Origin: an uncultured Vibrio sp.
GTDB taxonomy: Bacteria; Pseudomonadota; Gammaproteobacteria; Enterobacterales; Vibrionaceae
Assembly: GCF_963675395.1 (NCBI RefSeq)
Contig: NZ_OY776223.1
Coordinates: forward strand, 1,736,001 to 1,800,000
Length of the DNA stretch: 64,000 nt
Reading direction: 5' to 3'
The notes beneath the pieces were generated by a model. That model made no database searches and was not told the DNA's origin. It was given only the letters and a program-made list of their open reading frames with translations. This document shows, in pieces, positions 52,397 to 61,565 of this stretch (the first letter of the stretch is position 1; every line of letters begins with the position of its first letter). The position numbers were made by a program, and so were the translations under genes.

Positions 52397-53008
52397 TTAC
52401 TTAACCGCACGAACCAATTCAGCAAGACCTTCCCAGTCGCCATCATCCATTAGCTTAGTTGGTACCATCCAAGTACCACCACATGCGATAACGGATTTAA
52501 GTGCAAGATAGTCTTCTACGTTTGAAGGGCTAACACCACCAGTAGGCATGAAGTTGACTGGGTAAACTGCCGTCAGAGCTTTTAGCATGTTCACACCACC
52601 AGATGGTTCTGCCGGGAAAAACTTCAGAGTGCGCAGCCCCATTTCCATCGCCTGTTCAACCAGGCTTGGATTGTTCACACCCGGTACAATTGCAATATTA
52701 CGCTGCTGACAGTATTTCACTGTGGTTGGGTTGAAGCCAGGGCTAACGATAAAGTCCACACCCGCTTCAATAGCGATATCCACCTGCTCTGTCGTCAGAA
52801 CGGTACCTGCACCAATTAGCAGGTCTGGATACGCTTCACGCATGATACGAATCGATTCCGCCGCCGCTTCCGTACGGAAAGTCACTTCGGCACATGGCAG
52901 GCCGTTTTCTACTAACACTTTCGCCAGAGGCAGTGCGTGAGCGACGTCGTTGATCGCGATAACTGGGACGATTTTGATTTCTTTTAATCGTTGTTCAAGA
53001 GTTGTCAT
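52397..53008 (-). CDS. eda: KDPG/KHG aldolase
   Basis: Splits 2-keto-3-deoxy-6-phosphogluconate to pyruvate and glyceraldehyde-3-phosphate, the last Entner-Doudoroff step. It has 203 residues. The general base Glu lies in CAEVTFRTEAA and the Schiff-base lysine in TLKFFPAEPSGG; the phosphate site is in MPTGGVSPSN. It follows the gluconate permease by 9 bases in one operon, apart from edd, which is on the other strand. Confidence 0.97.
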   Translation of the reverse strand: MTTLEQRLKEIKIVPVIAINDVAHALPLAKVLVENGLPCAEVTFRTEAAAESIRIMREAYPDLLIGAGTVLTTEQVDIAIEAGVDFIVSPGFNPTTVKYCQQRNIAIVPGVNNPSLVEQAMEMGLRTLKFFPAEPSGGVNMLKALTAVYPVNFMPTGGVSPSNVEDYLALKSVIACGGTWMVPTKLMDDGDWEGLAELVRAVK

Positions 53009-53017
53009 GGGTAACCT

Positions 53018-54394
53018 CTAAAGAATAAAGCTTAATGTTGCGACGATAATAAACGCGATACCGCCAAGTAACGTTTCCATTACCGTCCAAGTTTTTAATG
53101 TGGTTTTTTCATCCATCTCCAGTAAGCGAGAGACCAACCAGAAGCCAGAATCATTGAAGTGTGAAAGCACTGTTGCACCGCCTGCAATCGCAATCACGAT
53201 AAAGCATAGATCAAGCTCGCTCAAACCGGTGGACGCAGCCACTACTGGCGAGATGAGAGCAGCAGTTGTGGTAAGCGCTACAGTTGCCGAGCCTTGGGCA
53301 ACACGCAGACAGGTTGAGATAACAAATGCCGCAACAATAACAGGCATACCCGTATTGGTTAATACCCCTGCCAGTGCATCACCAATCCCACTTGAACGCA
53401 ATACACCGCCGAACATGCCGCCTGCACCGGTCACCAGAATAACACCACAAATCGGTGCCAGTGACTCGCCACATAGCTTCTCTAATTTCGCCATACCGTA
53501 GTCTTTGGCGAACACAACAAGACATACCGTCAGCGTGATCAGTAAAGCTACCGGGGTTTTACCCAGCATGCGCAGGAATGATGTCAGTGATGAATCGCCA
53601 TCGATAACACCTGCAACCGCAAGCGTGTTAAGAACCGTGTCCAAACAGATAAGTAAGACAGGAAGAATAAGAAGCATCATTACCGTCGCAAATTTCGGCG
53701 CTTTGCTTTCATCTGCGAACGCATCACCATCAAAAAATGCTTTAGACAGTGGGATCTCAAACTTCTTACCAGCATAAAGACCAAATAAGTAAGCGCCAAG
53801 ATACCAAGTCGGAATTGCTACCAAAATACCGACAACCAACAGTAAACCAATGTTGGCGCCAAGAAAGTCTGCCGCAGCAACAGGACCAGGGTGTGGAGGA
53901 ACAAACGCATGCATTACGGCGAATGCACCTGCCGCCGGTAAAGCGTATTTAAGCGGAGAACCACCGAATCGAGCCGCGACGCTGAGGATAATTGGCATCA
54001 TCACCACCAACCCCGCATCGAAAAAGATTGGGAAGCCGAACATCAACGATGCCACGCCGAGTGCAAGTGGTGCACGCTCTTTACCAAAGCGGCCAATCAA
54101 AGTATCGGCCAGCACTTTCGCACCGCCAGTCACTTCTAAGATTTTGCCGATCATCGCACCAAGACCAACCAGCAAAGCAACCGAAGCTAACGTGCCTCCG
54201 AAGCCACTCATCATGGTGGGTACGACCTTGTCAGTCGATACGCCCGTTGCGATTGCCGTACCCAAACTCACCATAGTCAGGGATGCAAAAGCATGGACTT
54301 TTAATTTAATGATTAGAACAAGTAACGCTGCAATAGCAAGGCCTGCAATCGTTAGTAAGTATGTAGGATCTGGGGCTTGGGCTAGCTGCTCCAT
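53018..54394 (-). CDS. GntP family gluconate:H+ symporter
   Basis: A 458-residue inner-membrane permease with about 12-14 helices, of the GntP/GntT/GntU family (MFGFPIFFDAGLVVMMPI, HAFVPPHPGP, ITGAGGMFGGVLRSSGIG-like signatures). With gntK and edd opposite and eda behind, gluconate is the likely substrate. Which paralogue (GntT, GntU, GntP) cannot be settled. Transcription starts in a region with two overlapping GntR-type operators. Confidence 0.95.
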   Translation of the reverse strand: MEQLAQAPDPTYLLTIAGLAIAALLVLIIKLKVHAFASLTMVSLGTAIATGVSTDKVVPTMMSGFGGTLASVALLVGLGAMIGKILEVTGGAKVLADTLIGRFGKERAPLALGVASLMFGFPIFFDAGLVVMMPIILSVAARFGGSPLKYALPAAGAFAVMHAFVPPHPGPVAAADFLGANIGLLLVVGILVAIPTWYLGAYLFGLYAGKKFEIPLSKAFFDGDAFADESKAPKFATVMMLLILPVLLICLDTVLNTLAVAGVIDGDSSLTSFLRMLGKTPVALLITLTVCLVVFAKDYGMAKLEKLCGESLAPICGVILVTGAGGMFGGVLRSSGIGDALAGVLTNTGMPVIVAAFVISTCLRVAQGSATVALTTTAALISPVVAASTGLSELDLCFIVIAIAGGATVLSHFNDSGFWLVSRLLEMDEKTTLKTWTVMETLLGGIAFIIVATLSFIL

Positions 54395-54443
54395 AGGTTC
54401 ACCTTTAAGAATTATAGTTTGTGTTTTGGTTCACATTTATTTA

Positions 54444-54473
54444 AGTTACCGGTAACATGTTACCGATAACATG
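54444..54473. promoter_or_regulatory. Two overlapping GntR operators between the permease and gntK
   Basis: AAGTTACCGGTAACAT (54444-54459) and ATGTTACCGATAACAT (54458-54473) are adjacent 16-bp dyads that match the E. coli GntR operator ATGTTACCGGTAACAT. They lie between the divergent permease and gntK genes, so one repressor could control both directions. Confidence 0.88.
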
Positions 54474-54547
54474 AATAAGATAAACCCATATTTTAAAGTG
54501 AATTCAAAAATTGAGATCACGCGCAACTTTAGTTATGAGGATAAGTT

Positions 54548-55075
54548 ATGGCTGGTAGTAGTGTCATCGTTATGGGCGTTTGTGCGAGCGGAAAAAGCAC
54601 AATCGGCGAGCAACTAGCGAAAAAGCTGGGACGAAAATTCATTGATGGTGATGATCTTCACCCGCGAGCGAACATACAGAAAATGGCATCTGGCCAACCT
54701 CTGAACGATGACGATCGCAAGCCATGGCTAGAACGTATTCGAGATGCTGCCTACAGTCTGGAAAGCAAAAACGAACATGGTGTGATCGTCTGTTCCGCAC
54801 TGAAAAAGATCTACCGCGATCAGATCCGAGAAGGCAACGACAACGTGACTTTCCTGTTTTTAGATGGCGACATGGAATTGATCCTTAATCGCATGCGTCT
54901 GCGTCAAGGTCACTTCATGAAAGAGAACATGGTGAAAAGCCAGTTTGAAACCCTTGAGCGCCCAGATGATGAACCTCAAACCCTGGTTGTAAGTATCAAA
55001 GGTGATATCAGTGGCGTTGTAGAACGCTCTGCAGCGGAACTCTTAAAGCAGCAACCAGTGGAGGAAGCATCATGA
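54548..55075 (+). CDS. gntK: Gluconokinase
   Basis: Phosphorylates gluconate to 6-phosphogluconate. It has 175 residues. The P-loop GVCASGKS covers residues 10-17, followed by DGDDLHPRANIQKM and the LRQGHFM and SQFETLE segments of the family. A GAGG ribosome site precedes the ATG. The stop overlaps the start of edd by 4 bases (ATGA), so the two are coupled. Confidence 0.97.
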   Translation: MAGSSVIVMGVCASGKSTIGEQLAKKLGRKFIDGDDLHPRANIQKMASGQPLNDDDRKPWLERIRDAAYSLESKNEHGVIVCSALKKIYRDQIREGNDNVTFLFLDGDMELILNRMRLRQGHFMKENMVKSQFETLERPDDEPQTLVVSIKGDISGVVERSAAELLKQQPVEEAS

Positions 55076-56868
55076 CTCACTCCGTTATTGTCAATGTCAC
55101 CGAGCGTCTCATCGAACGCAGTCGCGAAGCTCGTACCGCATTCTTAACCAATACCAACATTCAGGCTGAAGCAGGTAAAGGTCGCACAGGTTTATCCTGT
55201 GGTAACCTCGCACATGCGGTGGCAGCGTCATGTTCTTCCGAGAAAGAAAATATTCTCAATTTTACCCAGTCTAATGTCGCGCTTATCAGTGCCTACAACG
55301 ACATGTTGAGTGCCCACCAGCCTTACCAAGAATATCCAGCACAAATTAAACAAGTACTGGCGCAATATGGCCATACGGCTCAAGTGGCAGGTTGTGTCCC
55401 TGCGATGTGTGATGGCGTGACGCAAGGTCAGCCTGGTATGGATATGTCACTGTTTTCCCGTGACTTAATCGCTCAATCGACAGCGTTATCTTTAAGCCAT
55501 AATGTCTTTGACGCGACCCTGCTGCTTGGTATCTGTGACAAAATCGCACCAGGACAACTGATGGGTGCGCTCTCTTATGCGCACCTGCCAACCGCGTTTG
55601 TACCTGCTGGTTTAATGGCAACTGGCATCAGCAACGAAGAAAAAGTCGACGTACGCCAAAAATACGCGGCTGGCGAAGTAGGCAAAGAAGCGCTATTGGA
55701 CATGGAGTGCCGTGCTTATCACTCTCCTGGCACCTGCACGTTCTACGGCACGGCAAATACCAACCAGCTGGTCTTTGAAGCCATGGGATTAATGCTACCT
55801 GGCTCTGCGTTTATCCACCCGCACAGCGAGCTGCGTAAAGCATTGACCGATCATGCTGCGCTCAAAATCGCGTCCATGACTGCAGGCTCTAGCAACTTCC
55901 GTCCATTGGCTGAAGTCGTGACGGAAAAGAGTTTGATCAACGGTATCGTTGCTCTGCTTGCATCAGGCGGCAGTACTAACCACACCATTCATATGGTCGC
56001 CGTCGCTCGTGCAGCAGGCATCTTGCTCACCTGGCAAGACATCAGTGATTTATCAGAAGTGGTGCCCCTACTGGCACGTGTTTACCCGAATGGCCCGGCT
56101 GACATGAACGCATTTCAGGCGGCTGGAGGCGTACCAGCCTTACTGCATCGATTGAATCAATCCGAACTGCTGCACCGCGATGTAAAACCTGTTTTCGGCG
56201 AATTCTCCGATCAGATGACGATTCCATCTTTGACTGAAGGTCAATTGGTATGGACAGCATGCCAGCGTAGCTTGGATGACGATGTCATTGCCGCCCCGGA
56301 TGCCGTATTCCAAAATACTGGCGGCACGCGTGTATTAGACGGCAATCTGGGCAAGGCGGTAGTGAAAGTCTCAGCAGTCAAAGAAGAGCAACGTATCATT
56401 GAAGCACCTGCAGTCGTCTTCCAGTGCCAACACGAAGTGGAAGCGGCATACAAACGGGGCGAACTCAACAAAGACTGCATTGTCGTCGTCACGCACAATG
56501 GTCCAGCTGCGAACGGTATGCCAGAGCTGCATAAGTTGATGCCAATTTTAGGCAATGTGCAAAAAATGGGCTTTAAAGTTGCCTTGGTTACCGATGGCCG
56601 CTTATCAGGCGCATCAGGTAAAATACCATCCGCTATCCATGTGTCCCCCGAGGCAATTCGCGGTGGTGCAATTGGCTTAGTCCGTGATGGTGACGTTATA
56701 CGCGTCGATTGCCAAACTGGTGAGCTGAACAACTTAAGTGACACCCGTGGGCGCACCATCATTCAGCTTGATACTGAGTCAACCCAGAAAACCTGGGGAC
56801 GTGGATTTTTCGAAGTGATTCGACACAACGTTTCCAGCGCAGATCAAGGTGCGAGCTTTATTGTTTAG
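55072..56868 (+). CDS. edd: 6-Phosphogluconate dehydratase
   Basis: Dehydrates 6-phosphogluconate to KDPG in the Entner-Doudoroff pathway. It has 598 residues of the IlvD/Edd family, with cluster-type cysteines in VAGCVPAMCDGVTQG and LLGICDKIAPGQ and in SPGTCTFYGTANTNQ, and the C-terminal TDGRLSGASGKIPSAIH motif. It is coupled to gntK. Confidence 0.98.
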   Translation: MTHSVIVNVTERLIERSREARTAFLTNTNIQAEAGKGRTGLSCGNLAHAVAASCSSEKENILNFTQSNVALISAYNDMLSAHQPYQEYPAQIKQVLAQYGHTAQVAGCVPAMCDGVTQGQPGMDMSLFSRDLIAQSTALSLSHNVFDATLLLGICDKIAPGQLMGALSYAHLPTAFVPAGLMATGISNEEKVDVRQKYAAGEVGKEALLDMECRAYHSPGTCTFYGTANTNQLVFEAMGLMLPGSAFIHPHSELRKALTDHAALKIASMTAGSSNFRPLAEVVTEKSLINGIVALLASGGSTNHTIHMVAVARAAGILLTWQDISDLSEVVPLLARVYPNGPADMNAFQAAGGVPALLHRLNQSELLHRDVKPVFGEFSDQMTIPSLTEGQLVWTACQRSLDDDVIAAPDAVFQNTGGTRVLDGNLGKAVVKVSAVKEEQRIIEAPAVVFQCQHEVEAAYKRGELNKDCIVVVTHNGPAANGMPELHKLMPILGNVQKMGFKVALVTDGRLSGASGKIPSAIHVSPEAIRGGAIGLVRDGDVIRVDCQTGELNNLSDTRGRTIIQLDTESTQKTWGRGFFEVIRHNVSSADQGASFIV

Positions 56869-56873
56869 GACAT

Positions 56874-56911
56874 AAAAAAGACAAGCGGAAAGCTGGGCTC
56901 TCCGCTTGTCT
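56874..56911 (-). terminator. Terminator of the gluconate regulator gene
   Basis: AGACAAGCGGA and TCCGCTTGTCT form a perfect 11-bp stem; on the minus strand six T follow. It stands between the convergent edd and regulator genes and may also block edd read-through. Confidence 0.88.
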
Positions 56912-56929
56912 GTATTATTCGACAAAGTA

Positions 56930-57937
56930 CTACACACTCTCACCCGCAGTAATGTCATAGCCCATATCAACCACCAACTCTGGCTGCTCTTCGCCTTTTA
57001 ATCGCGCGATCAGCAGTTCTGCACTCTTCTTGCCAATCTCAAAACGCGGTGTATCGACACTGGTCAACTTCGGACTGATCGTCTGACCGATGTCTAGTGC
57101 GTTATAGCCAACCACGGCCAGTTGCTCAGGGACTTTAATCCCGCGCTGTTGGGCGCTGAGTATCGTACCAATCGCGATATCATCGTTGGTACAGAATACG
57201 CCATCAAGATCTGGATAAGTCTCCAATGCACGCTCAAGTAACTCATGCGCAAGAGAGAAGCTGGAATGTTCACCGGTTAATACGTGTTTCGCTTCTAAAC
57301 CGGCTTCAGACATGGCGCGCTCATAACCTTGCATACGTAACTTAGTCCGCGTATCCAAACGGGCACCAAAATAGACGATGGTACGCTTGCCAGAGTCCAA
57401 CATACGCTTTACTGCGCTATACGAGGCATCTTCATGATCCAAACCAACCGCCATATCAATAGGCTGCTCTGGCAATTCCATGGTCTCTACCACGGGCACA
57501 TCGGCATTTTTAATCATCTGTAATGTCCGTGGGGTATGGTTGCTTTCCGTTAAGATCAACCCATCAACTTGATAAGAGAGTAGTGACGCGATTTTGCGCT
57601 CTTCTTCTTCGACGTCATAACTGAAGTGGGCCAAAAGCGTCTCATAACCGTTCGCTTTGGTGACCATCTCAATGCCCTGCACAAAAGAGGCAAAAATTTG
57701 GTTAGATAGAGACGGAAGTAAAATACCGATCGCTTTACTGGATGATTTAGACAACATCGCCGGAGCACGGTTTTCAATATAACCCAGCTTTTCTATCGCA
57801 GCTGCGATTTTAACCCGCGTCTTTTCCGCAACGGATTCCGGATTACGCATATAACGCGAAACCGTCATCTTTGTGACGCCAACCTGGTCAGCAACATCCT
57901 GTAATGTCGCACGTGTTTTCTTAATCTTTTGATTCAT
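56930..57937 (-). CDS. gntR: LacI-family gluconate utilisation repressor GntR
   Basis: A 335-residue repressor. The LacI helix-turn-helix is TLQDVADQVGVTKMTVSRYM (residues ~10-30), the hinge follows, and the periplasmic-binding-protein-like ligand domain covers ~60-330. The ATG at 57937 is used; the open frame upstream contains an operator-like palindrome and is not coding. Cluster context and GntR-type operators before its own gene and before gntK/permease support gluconate (or 6-phosphogluconate) as the inducer. Confidence 0.95.
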   Translation of the reverse strand: MNQKIKKTRATLQDVADQVGVTKMTVSRYMRNPESVAEKTRVKIAAAIEKLGYIENRAPAMLSKSSSKAIGILLPSLSNQIFASFVQGIEMVTKANGYETLLAHFSYDVEEEERKIASLLSYQVDGLILTESNHTPRTLQMIKNADVPVVETMELPEQPIDMAVGLDHEDASYSAVKRMLDSGKRTIVYFGARLDTRTKLRMQGYERAMSEAGLEAKHVLTGEHSSFSLAHELLERALETYPDLDGVFCTNDDIAIGTILSAQQRGIKVPEQLAVVGYNALDIGQTISPKLTSVDTPRFEIGKKSAELLIARLKGEEQPELVVDMGYDITAGESV

Positions 57938-57957
57938 AAATATGTGAACTATCAGTA

Positions 57958-57973
57958 ATGTTACTTGTAACAT
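57958..57973. promoter_or_regulatory. GntR-type operator upstream of gntR
   Basis: The dyad ATGTTACTTGTAACAT lies 20 bases before the gntR start and differs from the operators at 54444-54473 mainly in the central bases. It suggests autoregulation. Confidence 0.82.
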
Positions 57974-58155
57974 TATGACCAATAGACGTCCTGTGAACAA
58001 GCCAAGGATAAATAGTTCACTAAATCAGTAGGTTAATGTACAAATAACCATCAGGTTGTGATACCAATACTGTGATTGAAGCCAAATAAATAGATAACAT
58101 TAATATCAGTTTTCATATAAAATAACTCGCCTAAAAGAGTAAGAAATTAGGCACC

Positions 58156-59508
58156 GTGCAATTAGGTTATAACCAAACCCAGATTTATTATCATCTTCTT
58201 GATCTGGACGACTCTCAAAAACAGCAATTCCTTCAAGCATTACAACAAAGTCAACCTAAGCTATATCAACAACTCATCCCTCTTTTAGCTGACGAAACAG
58301 CAGAAGAACACTTGACTCAATTACTTTGTTTTGGCGCTCAGCAGGTAACAGATCGGGACATTGATCTTAGCGGCCAAATTATCAGCAAATACCGCTTAAC
58401 CCATGAATTGGGTCGCGGTGGCATGGGTGTTGTATATGCAGCGCAGCGCGCAGATGCAACGTTTGAACAAGATCTGGCGATTAAATTTATTCAAAGTAAC
58501 TTGAGTAACGTGTTGGGACAACGTGCGCTATTCGATGAAGCTCAGCTTCTCGCTCGATTAAACCATCCTTACATCGCTAAGGTCTTTGATGGTGGTCTGC
58601 ACGATGATTCAGTTTACATCGTGATGGAACGAGTATTCGGTCAAACGTTAAATAAGTATCTATCCGAAACTGAATTGGAAGCAAACGAGAAGTTGCTACT
58701 GTTTAAGCAAATTTGCCAAGCGATGGAGCACGCTCATCAACATCACGTTTTGCATGCCGATCTCAAGCCAGAAAATATTCTTATCGACCACAGCCAACGC
58801 CCCAAGTTGCTCGATTTTAACTTAACCCAAAAAGCGCACTCCAATCGAGGCAAATCACCGTCAGCTCTGATCGCTTTCAGCCAGCACTTTGCCAGCCCAG
58901 AGCAACAATCGGGGCAATATCTAACCGAGCAAAGCGACGTTTACTCTTTGGGTAAAATTCTGGCACTCATGTTTCCCTCTCCAGCGATTTGGTCGGATAT
59001 CTATTGGGTGATAAAGAGCGCAACGCGCACCACCATTACGCAACGATATCAGAACGTCACTGCCCTAAGAGTCGATATCGAACGAATCCTCGAACGTCGC
59101 CCGATCAGGCAGAAGAGGCATTGGCCTTTTTACAGCGCACTTCGCCTAGTTCAGCGAAGACCCCAAGCATCGGCATTGTCAGCCATTATTGTGCTCTCTG
59201 GCGTGATCTTTAGCAGTGCCATAATGCAAAAGAATATCCAGCTGCAGCAAGAAAAAAAAGTGACAGAAAACATAATGTACGAACTCACTCGCCTTATCTT
59301 CCACGCGAAAGGACAGAATCTAGAGCAAATGTCTGTTAACGCTATGATGGAGTTAACACGAAGACGGATTCTGGCTAACCCAGATATCCCCAAACAAGTA
59401 AAACAAAAAATGTTATTGGCGATGATGACACCCGTACCAGAGAAGCACCTCAGCACCCAAATAAAGTGTCATTTGAATTGTGCGCCTGAGTACAGTACTG
59501 AACAGTAA
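58156..59508 (+). CDS. Membrane serine/threonine protein kinase (PknT type)
   Basis: A 450-residue kinase with a ~75-residue N-terminal extension. Kinase domain ~78-315: glycine loop GRGGMGVV (86-93), Lys110, Glu128, catalytic loop HADLKPEN (200-207, Asp202, Lys204, Asn207), DFN instead of DFG (220-222) and ASPE (246-249). A transmembrane helix (~338-356) precedes a ~90-residue extracytoplasmic tail. The HAD loop lacks the arginine of RD kinases. The start is a GTG with a weak TTAGG site. It heads a four-gene operon with an ECF sigma factor. The V. parahaemolyticus PknT/EcfP pair, in which the kinase activates the sigma factor by phosphorylation, is the closest known model. Confidence 0.85.
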   Translation: MQLGYNQTQIYYHLLDLDDSQKQQFLQALQQSQPKLYQQLIPLLADETAEEHLTQLLCFGAQQVTDRDIDLSGQIISKYRLTHELGRGGMGVVYAAQRADATFEQDLAIKFIQSNLSNVLGQRALFDEAQLLARLNHPYIAKVFDGGLHDDSVYIVMERVFGQTLNKYLSETELEANEKLLLFKQICQAMEHAHQHHVLHADLKPENILIDHSQRPKLLDFNLTQKAHSNRGKSPSALIAFSQHFASPEQQSGQYLTEQSDVYSLGKILALMFPSPAIWSDIYWVIKSATRTTITQRYQNVTALRVDIERILERRPIRQKRHWPFYSALRLVQRRPQASALSAIIVLSGVIFSSAIMQKNIQLQQEKKVTENIMYELTRLIFHAKGQNLEQMSVNAMMELTRRRILANPDIPKQVKQKMLLAMMTPVPEKHLSTQIKCHLNCAPEYSTEQ

Positions 59509-59520
59509 GGCTAAAACAGG

Positions 59521-60993
59521 ATGTATACACGTTTAGTGACACTCTGGTTATTGGCATGTGCTGCTGTAATAACTTTAACTGCAGCGCCATCTACCGCAAA
59601 CCAAAGCCAACTTACCCCTAAACTCAAGCAGGGCTATTTTATCGACGCGCCAGTGACAGGGCTGTATTACAAAACCAGTTCCAATATTACTGGCGTAACC
59701 AAGCAAGGCGCATTCCAATATCAGCCAGGAGATGTGGTCAGCTTCTTTATCGGTAATGATTCTACTGGTTATTTGCTCACCACCTTGTCGAGCCAAGGGG
59801 TTCTTACGCCGACGATGGCCACAACCAAGCCTAGCCGTAGCATTAATATGACTCGCTTGCTGCTGTCATTAGATAGCACACCAGAAAACCGCGAAGAGAT
59901 CATACTGGCCAATCACGTGCTTTCAGACCCGCATTTTCAAAGTCGGTTAAAAAGCCTCGACCTGAATTACTTAGACGATGCAGCGAATCTGCTAAACATC
60001 GATTGGGTATCCAGCAAAGACGCCATCGAGCACCTCCATGAAAGTCAAGCTTATATTGAAAAACACTTCGCATCCGATGACATCGTCTTCCAACCGCGTG
60101 GCATCACTTTCAAAAACATCGTTATCAAAAAGAAAGACTGGCAAGGCCGCGTGTGTGCGTATGATCTGCGCTACCGCAATCACCCCAAATATCGCCCTCC
60201 CTATACTGTGATGACGTACACCATCACGGACGATTCACTTATCCAACACCCGAGTGCAGGGGATCATTTTCAGGGCTGTTTTCTATCACTCAACCATCAA
60301 GTAACCGAAGATATCATTGAGCCGCTCAGTCATTTTTCTGATTGGCATAATTTGGTCGGATGCTCGCTAACAGGTTGTACGAGAAACGATTTAAATGGTT
60401 TCTCTGTGGAAGACTTTGATGATGAGGGAGACTGGAAATACCGTTCTGCGGCCATGAACTTCGATCCAATTACCAAGCTGTTAATGGAGAAAGTACAAGG
60501 ATTGGGGCATCACGAGCACGTTCAACACAGTAATCGTACCGAAATGCTGTGGTTTACTTACCCACAACTGGACGATCATGACATTGATTATCGTGGAATC
60601 TGGCAGCAAACCCAATATCGCGGTCAGACCATGACACAAACCTGTCTACTGATGCGCCACCAGCAAGTATTGCGCCTACCCACGTCGACCGAAGCCTGCC
60701 CGACAAATACACGTTTATACACGCAGGACGTAACTTGGGAATATGCCGATATGTGGTGGATTAACAATCCCAACCCCAAGGCAGATCTCGCACAAATGAA
60801 TGTGATGGTTCGTTGGTCTCAGACCCCTACAGACATTAACTACACGACTTGGGAATATCTGCCTGCTGGGAAAACTTGGGAGCAAGGCATTTTATATCGC
60901 TACCAACAAGATGTTCATCGTAATCAAGATGGCTCTGATCGCATTGAAACCCACTCTATTTCTGAATTTGTCAAAGTGAGTAAGGATGTATAA
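59521..60993 (+). CDS. Secreted protein with a GxFxYxxGDxVxFxIG module, unknown
   Basis: A 490-residue exported protein. The signal peptide covers ~1-26 (cleavage near STA-NQ). Residues 38-78 fit a module found in many bacterial surface proteins (FIDAPVTGLYYKTSS..., then GAFQYQPGDVVSFFIG), followed by the NMTRLLLSLD segment that usually comes next to it. The remaining ~350 residues are rich in Trp, Tyr and Asp, with six or more cysteines, and match nothing I know. It begins 12 bases after the kinase and ends 2 bases before the sigma factor. It could be a cell-envelope sensor for the kinase or a product of the regulon. Confidence 0.75.
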   Translation: MYTRLVTLWLLACAAVITLTAAPSTANQSQLTPKLKQGYFIDAPVTGLYYKTSSNITGVTKQGAFQYQPGDVVSFFIGNDSTGYLLTTLSSQGVLTPTMATTKPSRSINMTRLLLSLDSTPENREEIILANHVLSDPHFQSRLKSLDLNYLDDAANLLNIDWVSSKDAIEHLHESQAYIEKHFASDDIVFQPRGITFKNIVIKKKDWQGRVCAYDLRYRNHPKYRPPYTVMTYTITDDSLIQHPSAGDHFQGCFLSLNHQVTEDIIEPLSHFSDWHNLVGCSLTGCTRNDLNGFSVEDFDDEGDWKYRSAAMNFDPITKLLMEKVQGLGHHEHVQHSNRTEMLWFTYPQLDDHDIDYRGIWQQTQYRGQTMTQTCLLMRHQQVLRLPTSTEACPTNTRLYTQDVTWEYADMWWINNPNPKADLAQMNVMVRWSQTPTDINYTTWEYLPAGKTWEQGILYRYQQDVHRNQDGSDRIETHSISEFVKVSKDV

Positions 60994-60995
60994 CG

Positions 60996-61565
60996 ATGAC
61001 AAACCCCATAGCACTGACTCAAATTATTCATCAATGGCAATCCGGCAATAAACAAGCCGAAAGCGAGTTGTATCAATTCGCCTACTTGCAACTGCACAAA
61101 ATTGCCCAGCAAGAACGTGAGCGTAACGCCGAAAAATACGGCACCGACAACAGGGTATTGGCTGACAGCGTCAACAGCACCACTGCATTGATTCACGATG
61201 CCTATCTAAAGATGTCCAACTGCGACATGAGTGAAATCGCCACCAAGCGTGATTTCTTTTTGATGGCCGCCAAAGTCATGCGCCAAATATTGATCGACAA
61301 TGCACGCTCACACCAAGCGCAAAAACGCCAGCACATCACTTTGATGAAAGACGAAGAAGATCGCTTTGAGCAGTTGATCATCATGGACAAAGCTCTAGAC
61401 AGCTTCAGTATCCGTTACCCACGCCAGTCCAGTGCCTTAAAGCTTAAGTATTTGATGGGAATGAAAAGCCAAGAAATCAGTGAACTGCTTGAGTGCAGTG
61501 CGAGTTTGATTGAGAAAGATCTCAAATTCTCTCGCAGTTGGCTACAATCCCGTTTGACATCGTAA
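60996..61565 (+). CDS. ECF sigma factor of the kinase-linked (EcfP/ECF43-like) type
   Basis: A 189-residue sigma factor with region 2 (~18-100) and a C-terminal region-4 helix-turn-helix (~135-185; MKSQEISELLECSASLIEKD). The segment NSTTALIHDAYLKM (60-73) lacks the acidic residues that most sigma factors use to bind the RNA polymerase clamp and has Thr62 and Thr63 there. Thr63 is, as I recall, the residue phosphorylated by PknT in V. parahaemolyticus EcfP to make it active. No anti-sigma gene is present. The ATG is 2 bases after the upstream stop, so translation is coupled. EcfP has been linked to polymyxin resistance. Confidence 0.88.
   Translation: MTNPIALTQIIHQWQSGNKQAESELYQFAYLQLHKIAQQERERNAEKYGTDNRVLADSVNSTTALIHDAYLKMSNCDMSEIATKRDFFLMAAKVMRQILIDNARSHQAQKRQHITLMKDEEDRFEQLIIMDKALDSFSIRYPRQSSALKLKYLMGMKSQEISELLECSASLIEKDLKFSRSWLQSRLTS

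Noticed and set aside
53850..54455. 201-residue plus-strand ORF opposite the gluconate permease
   Set aside because: Mirror frame of a membrane protein gene; composition is that of an antisense shadow.
54500..54530. CRP-like site upstream of gntK (TGAGATCACGC)
   Set aside because: Only one half resembles the consensus; the dyad is not complete.
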